From the NCBI RefSeq assembly GCF_001591345.1, contig NZ_BCUS01000060.1, positions 1-37,323 on the forward strand: a stretch of DNA of 37,323 bases, written 5' to 3'. This document shows positions 14,171 to 20,872 of this stretch, one piece after another (the first letter of the stretch is position 1; every line of letters starts with the position of its first letter). The notes below the pieces were generated by a model that did not search any database, was not told where the DNA came from, and saw nothing but the letters and a program-made list of their open reading frames with translations. Source of the stretch: Variovorax boronicumulans NBRC 103145. GTDB taxonomy: Bacteria > Pseudomonadota > Gammaproteobacteria > Burkholderiales > Burkholderiaceae_C. Both the position numbers and the translations under genes were made by a program.

Positions 14171-16485
14171 CGGTAAGGTCCCATCGAGGGCAGTGCGCCA
14201 GCGGCGCGGTCGGGCGCGCCCAGCGTGAAGCGGCAATGCCCGCTCTTCCATCGCGCCTCGAAGCGTTCGTTCGGCTGCGGGTCGTCGACCGACACCAGCC
14301 CGTTGAAGCCCGACAGCAGCGAGGTGCCGCGCGCCGGCCGCATCACGTCGATGCCCGGTGGCAGCGGACTGCCGTCGGGTAGCAGCACCGTGACGTTCGC
14401 GATGGTGTCGCGCGCGATGTCGAAGCTGGCTTGCGCCACGCCCTTGTAGCGCGGCACCACGCGCAGCACGTCGCTGCGCACCTGCGCCTCGATCGGCAGG
14501 TCGCCGTTGTCGATGCTGATGTGGTTGGGCTCGTAGGCGCGCAGGCCCGAGACGACGGCGCGGCCTTCGCTGTCGGTGGTGGTCCAGGGCTGGTTCTCGC
14601 GGTAGACCTTCACGCCGGCGGCGCCGGGCACGGTCACGAGCGCGAAGGCGTCGTCCGACTGGCGGGTGGCAAAGCCCACGCCGCCCGCGAAGCCCACGGC
14701 GCCGCTGGCGCGCAGGCGCACGGCGGTCTGGCCCTGGGCGCGCGCGGCTTCGGCCGTCAGCATGCCGTAGCGACCGCGCCAATCGACCGCGGCCTCGCTG
14801 CGCGCGTTCTCGCCGTCGGCGGCGCGCAGCCGGTAGCCCCAGCCGGTGTCGTTGGGCGGCTGCTGCACCCACTCGGCCACGGCCGAATGGCCGCCCGGCT
14901 TCTGCTGCTGCACCGAGAGCGTGGCGTGCTGGCGCTCGCCGAGCGTGAAGCTGAGGCTCAGGTTCACCGAGGTGATGGAGCGCTTGCCGTCCTGGCGCGT
15001 GTGGGCCACCGAGGTGCCGAGCCAGGCGTTGCCGCCCAGGCTGATCGACCAGCTGGCGGTGGTCACGCCGATGTGCTCGCCGGTGTTGTAGCGCAGCCGC
15101 GTGTGGCTCGCGCCCAGCGTGCCGTAGCGGCCCAGCGAGCGGCCTGCGAAGAGTTGGGTCTGTGCGTCGGTGTGCACGGGGCTGTCGTGCCAGGCGATCT
15201 GCGTGAAGCCGCGGCTGGCCACCTGGCGGCTCACGGAGAAGTTCCATTCGTCGCTGGTGCGCGTGTAGGCGGCGCGCCAGAGGCGGCCGCTGTCGCCGTC
15301 CTTGCTGCGGCTGGCGGCGCCGTGCAGCGAGAGCTCGCCCAGCGTGCCCCAGACCCAGGTCACGCCGGCGCCCGCGGTCTGGCTGCGCGCACTGGCCTCG
15401 CCGCGCGCCTCGATGGTCACGCCGTCGTTCACGCCGTGGCGCCAGGTGCCGGCGACGAAGGGCGGGCCGTAGTCGAAGCTGCGCTCGCCGTAGCGCAGCC
15501 GTGTCCAGCCGGCTTCGAGCGAGTAGTCGGACAGGCCCGCGCGCAGCAGGTTCGAGCTCACGTAGTAGGGCGTGGTCACGGTGCGCTGCACGCCCAGCGC
15601 GTCGGTGACGGCGAAGCGCATCTCGCCCGCGCCGGTGAGCACGGGCACGTCACTGAGCGCGAAGGGGCCGGCGTCCACACGGCGCTGGTAGCGCAGCGTG
15701 TCGTTCACATACACCTCCACCGCCGACGGCACGGCCGCGCCGCCGCGCAGGGTCGGCATCGGGTAGCTGATGAAGCCCGGCTGCAAGCCGAAGCGGGTGC
15801 CGAACTGCACGCCGCCGAAGCGAAAGGGCGTGGACCATGCGGCGGCCTGCGTGATCGTGTCGCCCACCGTGAGGCGCGTGAGCCGGGCGGGGTCGTCGCG
15901 GCGGAAGTAGCTGTCCAGCCGCGTCGTGCCGCGTCCGCCGAATGCGGACTGGCCCGCGACGAGGCTCGTGCCCACCAGGCCCCAGTCGGCCGACGCAGCC
16001 GCATCGAAATAGCCGGAGGCGCGCGTGCCTTCGCGGTCGTGCTGCAAGGCCAGGTCGTAGTTGAGAAAGGCCCCGAAGGCCGAGGCCGACAGCGGTGGGC
16101 GGTCGCCCGCATGCGCATGCACGGTGCCCAGCGTGAACGCTTCGGCGGGCACGCTCAGGTCCACGCTCTGGGCGCCTTCGTCGAGCTGCAGTTGCGCGCC
16201 CGGCAGCGCGCGCAGGTCGTAGTAGTCGGTGCCATCGCGCTGCAGCGCCGCGGTCGCAGGCCGCACCAGCCGCCAGGCCGCGAAGTCGGGCGCCGACGCC
16301 AGCAGCTGGGCGCCGCGCCGCAAGAGCGGCCGCGGCGCGGGCTGGCTCAGGCCGTTGATGCGCACGTCGAGGATCGCGGGCTGCACCTCGCCCGCCATGT
16401 CAGCGGGTGACGTCTGTGCGCAGGCCACGCGCAGGCCCAGCCAGCCGCAGCAGACCCACAAGCTAGCGTGGCGTGGCGGGCGCAC
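14140..16485 (-). CDS. outer membrane usher of a Csu-type chaperone-usher pilus
   Basis: A ~781-residue fimbrial usher. It forms the outer-membrane pore through which chaperone-bound subunits are assembled. Visible are the N-terminal domain (VRINGLSQPAPRPLLRRGAQ), the long beta-barrel with LNYDLALQHD, SYPMPTLRGGAAVPSAVEVY and VYVNDTLRYQRRVDAGPFAL, the plug region, and a C-terminal domain with GLRAYEPNHISIDNGDLP. The length is close to other ushers of this type. I chose GTG at 16485, because MRPPRHASLWVCCGWLGL then gives a proper signal peptide with a charged n-region. A TTG at 16461, one base after the chaperone stop, is the alternative but leaves a very short signal. It therefore overlaps the chaperone gene by 23 nt. 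Confidence 0.9.
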   Translation of the reverse strand: MRPPRHASLWVCCGWLGLRVACAQTSPADMAGEVQPAILDVRINGLSQPAPRPLLRRGAQLLASAPDFAAWRLVRPATAALQRDGTDYYDLRALPGAQLQLDEGAQSVDLSVPAEAFTLGTVHAHAGDRPPLSASAFGAFLNYDLALQHDREGTRASGYFDAAASADWGLVGTSLVAGQSAFGGRGTTRLDSYFRRDDPARLTRLTVGDTITQAAAWSTPFRFGGVQFGTRFGLQPGFISYPMPTLRGGAAVPSAVEVYVNDTLRYQRRVDAGPFALSDVPVLTGAGEMRFAVTDALGVQRTVTTPYYVSSNLLRAGLSDYSLEAGWTRLRYGERSFDYGPPFVAGTWRHGVNDGVTIEARGEASARSQTAGAGVTWVWGTLGELSLHGAASRSKDGDSGRLWRAAYTRTSDEWNFSVSRQVASRGFTQIAWHDSPVHTDAQTQLFAGRSLGRYGTLGASHTRLRYNTGEHIGVTTASWSISLGGNAWLGTSVAHTRQDGKRSITSVNLSLSFTLGERQHATLSVQQQKPGGHSAVAEWVQQPPNDTGWGYRLRAADGENARSEAAVDWRGRYGMLTAEAARAQGQTAVRLRASGAVGFAGGVGFATRQSDDAFALVTVPGAAGVKVYRENQPWTTTDSEGRAVVSGLRAYEPNHISIDNGDLPIEAQVRSDVLRVVPRYKGVAQASFDIARDTIANVTVLLPDGSPLPPGIDVMRPARGTSLLSGFNGLVSVDDPQPNERFEARWKSGHCRFTLGAPDRAAGALPSMGPYRCEPVSPSPR

Positions 16486-17242
16486 GGGGCACGCGCACGG
16501 TGGCGCTGGACGACGCCTCGGGGGCATCGGTGGCGGCCTCGACATGCAGCCGGGTGTCGGGCGGCAGGGCGGGCAGTTCGATGTCGATGCCGGCCGACTG
16601 CCCGGCCAGCGCGTACTGCGACAGGCTCTTGCGCAGCAGCTCGGTGCCGTCCTCGCGGCGCACCACGAGCTGCGTGACCTGGATGTGCTCGCTGCCCTGG
16701 TTGTCGAACACCAGCCGCCAGGCGGTGCCTGCCGTGCCGGTGGCGCGCCCCGAAGGCTGCAGCGACCATTGCAGCGCGCGGCGCAGCTGCAGCGGCGGCA
16801 CGAAGATCGGCACGCCGATGCGCAGCAGCGTCTGCACCTTCGCGCCCTCGGTGCCGTCCGCCGGCAGGGCCTGGTCGCGCGGCAGCTGGCGCAGGAAGAC
16901 GCGGTAGCTGCGTTCGCCGGCGTCGGCCGGCACCTGCAGCCCGAGGCGCACGATCTGCCGCCCGCCCGGCGGCAGCCGGAAGATGGCCGGGTTGACCAGC
17001 ACGTCGCGCGTGGGTTCGTAGGCATCGCGCCCGTCCTGCTGCGACCACGCCACCACCTCGGCCTGCACGGCGACCTCGGTGTCTTCGGCGTTGCCCATGG
17101 TGAGCGAGGCGACCGGGCGCTGCGGCGTGAGCACGATGCGCAGCGGCGCCACGCTGAGGCTGGTGGCCGCGGCGGGAGCGGGAGCGAGGGCGGCCAGCAG
17201 CAGGCCGGCCCCCCATGCGACTGGCAGCAGGGCGCGACGCAT
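16463..17242 (-). CDS. periplasmic pilus assembly chaperone (PapD-like, CsuC type)
   Basis: A 259-residue periplasmic chaperone with two immunoglobulin-like domains. After a signal peptide (cut near APAAA) the mature protein begins SLSVAPLRIVLTPQRPVASL. The first domain ends in the conserved NPAIFRLPPGGRQIVRLGL, which carries the subunit-capping strand, and ERSYRVFLRQLPRD. The second domain follows after VGVPIFVPP-like residues. It folds pilus subunits by donor-strand complementation and hands them to the usher. I used ATG 17242, which starts directly before the Arg-Arg signal sequence. A TTG at 17284 that overlaps the stop of the upstream pilin gene (TTGA) is in frame and would add 14 residues. 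Neither start has a strong ribosome site. Confidence 0.88.
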   Translation of the reverse strand: MRRALLPVAWGAGLLLAALAPAPAAATSLSVAPLRIVLTPQRPVASLTMGNAEDTEVAVQAEVVAWSQQDGRDAYEPTRDVLVNPAIFRLPPGGRQIVRLGLQVPADAGERSYRVFLRQLPRDQALPADGTEGAKVQTLLRIGVPIFVPPLQLRRALQWSLQPSGRATGTAGTAWRLVFDNQGSEHIQVTQLVVRREDGTELLRKSLSQYALAGQSAGIDIELPALPPDTRLHVEAATDAPEASSSATVRVPRAPATPR

Positions 17243-17280
17243 GCCGTGGCGGCCTGCGGTGAAGGCGGTCAACGGCGCCC

Positions 17281-17811
17281 TCAATAGGTCAGCGAGACCG
17301 TGATCGTGTCCGTGTAGTCGATGGCCGGCGCCGCGGTGTACTGCCCCGTGGGAATCAGGCCGTAGATCGTCTGTGTCTGCGGCGTCCCGTTGCCGACGTA
17401 GCCGGTGCCGGCGACGCTGTTGTCCCAGTTGGTCTGGTGCGCGCTGTCCTTGAAGAGGCCGTAGCCCAGCGTGTTGTTGCCGGCCGCCGCCGTGGGGCTG
17501 GTCATCAGGCGGTTCGTGATCGTTGCGCCCGAGCCGCCGCCCGCGCTCAGGCCGAGCGAGTAGGGCGTGCCGAAGGTGCAGGTCACGTTGAGGCTGGTGG
17601 TGCCGGCCAGGGCGGTGGCTGACGCCGGGTCGTACGGCCCGAACGCCAGCGTGGCCGGCGTGGTCATGAGGCAGGCCTTGAGCACCGTGGCCGTGACCTG
17701 AAAGGTCGTGGTCGTGGTGACCGCCTGCGCGGGCAGCAATGTCAACAAGGCACCGACGGGCAGCACGGTACGGGCCAGTGTGCGAAGGAGGGAGCGAGGC
17801 TGGTGGCGCAT
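17281..17811 (-). CDS. spore coat U domain (SCPU) protein, probable major pilin
   Basis: A 176-residue secreted protein. After the signal peptide (hydrophobic VLPVGALLTLLPAQA), the SCPU domain shows TLAFGPYDPASATALAGTTS, two cysteines in KACLMT and NVTCTF that probably form the family disulfide, and a C-terminal YGLIPTGQYTAA ending in VSLTY. It is the first gene of the pilus operon, the usual place for the major subunit. The ATG at 17811 is preceded by an AAAGG at a long distance; an upstream in-frame start at 17904 would add a non-signal-like extension and was rejected. Its stop overlaps a possible TTG start of the chaperone gene. Confidence 0.88.
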   Translation of the reverse strand: MRHQPRSLLRTLARTVLPVGALLTLLPAQAVTTTTTFQVTATVLKACLMTTPATLAFGPYDPASATALAGTTSLNVTCTFGTPYSLGLSAGGGSGATITNRLMTSPTAAAGNNTLGYGLFKDSAHQTNWDNSVAGTGYVGNGTPQTQTIYGLIPTGQYTAAPAIDYTDTITVSLTY

Positions 17812-18151
17812 CGGACGGGACCTTTCATCGGTGACTGGAAACCCGGGAACGACAGTGAAAACCCACCCACCGTTTCCAGTAGTGGGCGCCCCCTTTCTAA
17901 TCAATCTCTCCCCGATGGGACATAGGACGCGGCCCTGTCGTCGACAGCTTGCTACAGATTTTTCCGAGGCCGGGAGAGCTCATGAGTGATTTCGGTCTAC
18001 AGCCTGGGCCGGGCCTAGGTCGGATGTCTTCATGGGGCGCGACCTCTTGTCGGAGGGGGTGGTGCGTGCGGTGTATAGAACCGTTTACATTTACGCTCTT
18101 GGGAGTCGCCATCCAACGCCATTGCAACCTTGCCCGCGAGGTCCATCCAAC
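17812..18151. other. 340-bp divergent control region between pilus operon and EAL gene, with a 9-bp inverted repeat
   Basis: No gene is supported here. A perfect inverted repeat, ACTGGAAAC at 17834-17842 and GTTTCCAGT at 17872-17880, lies in the pilus operon leader with 29 bp between arms, so it could be an operator pair or a long-looped RNA stem. Towards the EAL gene, TATAGA at 18074-18079 resembles a -10 box, but the nearest -35-like TTGTCG (18047-18052) is 21 bp away, so the promoter is uncertain. The DNA here is less GC-rich than its surroundings. Confidence 0.45.
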
Positions 18152-18898
18152 GTGATCGCCGAAATACATGCTGATGCCGCGCCTGCTGGCCTCGCCTCGG
18201 GGTTCACCATGGCGTTCCAGCCCATCGTGGACCTGGGCCGGCACGAGATCTATGCGCACGAGGCGCTGGTGCGCGGCCTCTCGGGCGAAGGCGCCGCCGA
18301 GGTGCTCGGGCGCGTCGATCCGGTCGACCGCTTCGCCTTCCACGAAGCCTGCCGCGTCAAGGCCATCGAGATCGCCTCGCGCCTGGGCATGAAGTCGCGC
18401 CTGAGCCTCAACGTCATGCCCAACGACGTCGCGGGGCAGGCCGAGTGCTTCCGCACCGCCATGGCTGCCGCCAAGCGCTGCAAGTTCCCGGTGCGCCAGC
18501 TGATGTTCGAGATCACCGAAGGCGAGCGCGTGCGCGACCTGCACGGCCTGGCCGACACCTTCCGCGCCTTCAAGCGCCACGGCTTCACTTCGGCCATCGA
18601 CGACTTCGGCGCCGCCTACGCGGGCTTCGAGCTGCTGGCCGCGTTCCAGCCCGACGTGGTGAAGATCGATCTGAGCCTGATCCGCGGCATCCATGCCGAC
18701 CCGGTGCGGCTGACCATCGTGCGCGGCTTCGTCGCCACCTGCGACGAGCTGCGCATCCGCGTGATCGCCGAAGGCGTGGAGGCGCCCGAAGAGGTGCGCG
18801 CCTTGCGCGAGATCGGCGTGGAGCTGTTCCAGGGCTACCTGTTCGCGCGGCCGGCCATCGCCACGCTGCCGGCGGTGGCGTGGGACGCCGCCGCCTGA
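18152..18898 (+). CDS. stand-alone EAL domain protein, probable cyclic-di-GMP phosphodiesterase
   Basis: A ~248-residue protein that is nearly all EAL domain. It would hydrolyse c-di-GMP to pGpG in the cytoplasm. The catalytic set looks complete: the EAL motif in HEALVRG, Asn in SLNVMPND, Glu in MFEITE, the double Asp in AIDDFGAAY, Lys in VVKIDLSLI, Glu in VIAEGVE and Gln in FQGYLFARP. There is no sensory domain; the FQPIVDLGRHE opening resembles EAL domains of the BLUF type but no BLUF domain is present. I chose GTG 18152 (GAGG upstream); ATG 18209 would cut into the first strand, and longer in-frame starts look non-coding. It converges with the MshEN-ATPase gene. Confidence 0.88.
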   Translation: MIAEIHADAAPAGLASGFTMAFQPIVDLGRHEIYAHEALVRGLSGEGAAEVLGRVDPVDRFAFHEACRVKAIEIASRLGMKSRLSLNVMPNDVAGQAECFRTAMAAAKRCKFPVRQLMFEITEGERVRDLHGLADTFRAFKRHGFTSAIDDFGAAYAGFELLAAFQPDVVKIDLSLIRGIHADPVRLTIVRGFVATCDELRIRVIAEGVEAPEEVRALREIGVELFQGYLFARPAIATLPAVAWDAAA

Positions 18899-18905
18899 GC
18901 CTTCC

Positions 18906-18929
18906 CTGACCTCAGACCTTCTGGGTCAG
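18906..18929. terminator. weak hairpin between convergent EAL and ATPase genes
   Basis: CTGACC at 18906-18911 pairs with GGTCAG at 18924-18929 around a 12-nt loop, overlapping the ATPase stop codon. There is no T-tract, so it is at best a weak bidirectional terminator. Confidence 0.2.
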
Positions 18930-20824
18930 ACGTTGCTGGTCGCGCGCACTTCCTCGAGCGTGGTCCGGCCCGCCAGCACCTTCTCGATGCCGTCCTGACG
19001 CAGCGTGCGCATGCCTTCGCGCATCGCGGCGTCCTGCAGTTCCTCGGCGCGCGCGCCGCCCTGCACCAGCCGGCGCAGTTCCCTCGACATCACCATCAGT
19101 TCGTGGATGCCCACGCGGCCCCGGAAGCCGGTGTCGTTGCAGTGCTTGCAGCCGGTGCTGGTGTAGGTCTGCAGCTGGCCGTCGCGCCCGTGGCGCTGCA
19201 CCCACTCGGCGCGCACGGCGTCGCGCGCGGCCGGCGTGTCCTGCGCGCCGAAGGCGTGCATGTAGTCGGCCAGCAGCTCCTCGACCGCCTCGCTCGTCGC
19301 CGGGCGGCTCTGCACGCACTGCGGGCACAGGCAGCGCACCAGCCGCTGCGCCAGCACGGCCAGCAGCGAGTCGGCGAAGTTGAACGGGTCCATGCCCATG
19401 TCGAGCAGGCGCGTCACGGTTTCGGGCGCACTGTTGGTGTGCAGCGTCGACAGCACGAGGTGGCCGGTGAGCGAGGCCTCGATGGCGGTCCTGGCGGTCT
19501 CGGCGTCGCGGATCTCGCCGACCATGATCACGTCGGGGTCGGCGCGCACGAAGGCGCGCAGCGCCTTGGCAAAGGTCCAGTCGATGCGCGGGTTGACCTG
19601 CACCTGGCGCAGGCCCGGCTGCGTGATCTCGATCGGGTCTTCGGCGGTCCAGATCTTGCGCTCGGGCGTGTTGATGCGCATGAGCGCCGAGTGCAGCGTG
19701 GTGGTCTTGCCCGAGCCCGTCGGGCCCACGCACAGCACCATGCCGTAGGGCCGGTCGACCGCCTGCGAAAACTGCGCCAGGTTGCGCTCGGACAGGCCCA
19801 GCGCATCGAGCGCGATGGGCTTGGCCGAGGCCAGAATGCGCATCACCACGTCTTCCAGGCCGTTGTTGGTCGGGATGGTGGCCACGCGCAGCTCGATGCG
19901 GTGCTGCGGCGAGTACTTCGAGAAGTTGATCTTGCCGTCCTGCGGCTTGCGCTTTTCGCTGATGTCCAGGTCGCACATGATCTTCACGCGCGCGACCACC
20001 GCGTTGCGGTAGCTGGGCGGCAGCTCCAGGTAGGTGTAGAGCCGGCCGTCGCGGCGAAAGCGGATGCGCGTCTTTTCCTGCCCCGGGTCGCTCTCGATGT
20101 GGATGTCGGAGGCGCCCTCGCGGTGCGCTTCGAGGATCATGCTGTTGATCATGCGCACCAGCGAGTTGTCCGACTGCTCCACGGGCGGCTCGCCGGCGGC
20201 CGGTGCGGCGGCCGATTCTTCCTTCTCGAGCGTCTTCAGCAGCGTGCTGGTGCCCGTCATGTCGAACTCGAGCGGACGCATCGGGTCGTTCATGTCGATC
20301 ACCGGGCGCTCGGCCGCCACCTGGCCGACCTTCTCGTAGGCCTTGTGCAGCACGCCGTCCAGGTCCAGGCACTGGCCCAGCACGGGAAGCACCTTCATCT
20401 GCGCGATGAACTCCACCTCGTCGATCACCGCGTGCCGGTTGACCGGGTCGTCGAGCGCCACCACCAGGCGCCCGCCGTGCAGCATGAGCGGCATGACCTG
20501 CAGGCGCCGCGCGGCTTCGTGGCCGACCTTGCGCAGCGCGTCGGCCGCGGCCGGAAACACATGCAGGTTCACCAGCGGGTAGCCCATCTTGCGCACCAGC
20601 GCGGTCTGCAGCTGGCCGCGGCTCACGACGCCCATGCGCACCAGCGTCTCGCCCAGCGGCACCGTGGGCTCGCGCTGCTGCTGCTGGAGCGCCGCGTCGA
20701 GTTGCGCCTGCGTGATCATGCCCAGCGACATCAGCGCCTGGCCGATGCGCGCGATCGGCATGCGGCTTTGCAGGTCGAGCTCCTGCACGAGCTGTTCGGG
20801 CATGACGACTTCGGTGGCTGCCAT
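18926..20824 (-). CDS. GspE/PilB-family secretion ATPase with MshEN-like N-terminus
   Basis: A 632-residue hexameric ATPase of the type II secretion / type IV pilus assembly family. The N-terminus (about 25-90) reads RIGQALMSLGMITQAQLDAA then PLGETLVRMGVVSRGQLQTA, the twin motif of MshEN domains, which bind c-di-GMP. The ATPase core has Walker A GPTGSGKTTTL, the Asp box, Walker B DPDVIMVGEIRD and the His box TGHLVLSTLHTN. Two CxxC pairs (LCPQC, GCKHC) form the zinc site. The second MshEN-like motif departs from consensus (RKM for the usual Q). No other secretion or pilus genes are beside it, so its machine is elsewhere or unknown. It starts 48 nt after the GGDEF gene with an AGGAGA ribosome site, so the two are likely co-transcribed. 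Confidence 0.92.
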   Translation of the reverse strand: MAATEVVMPEQLVQELDLQSRMPIARIGQALMSLGMITQAQLDAALQQQQREPTVPLGETLVRMGVVSRGQLQTALVRKMGYPLVNLHVFPAAADALRKVGHEAARRLQVMPLMLHGGRLVVALDDPVNRHAVIDEVEFIAQMKVLPVLGQCLDLDGVLHKAYEKVGQVAAERPVIDMNDPMRPLEFDMTGTSTLLKTLEKEESAAAPAAGEPPVEQSDNSLVRMINSMILEAHREGASDIHIESDPGQEKTRIRFRRDGRLYTYLELPPSYRNAVVARVKIMCDLDISEKRKPQDGKINFSKYSPQHRIELRVATIPTNNGLEDVVMRILASAKPIALDALGLSERNLAQFSQAVDRPYGMVLCVGPTGSGKTTTLHSALMRINTPERKIWTAEDPIEITQPGLRQVQVNPRIDWTFAKALRAFVRADPDVIMVGEIRDAETARTAIEASLTGHLVLSTLHTNSAPETVTRLLDMGMDPFNFADSLLAVLAQRLVRCLCPQCVQSRPATSEAVEELLADYMHAFGAQDTPAARDAVRAEWVQRHGRDGQLQTYTSTGCKHCNDTGFRGRVGIHELMVMSRELRRLVQGGARAEELQDAAMREGMRTLRQDGIEKVLAGRTTLEEVRATSNV

Positions 20825-20872
20825 GGATGGGTCTCCTGGTGGGGGTGAGGGGGTGCGGCGGGCGTGCCGACG

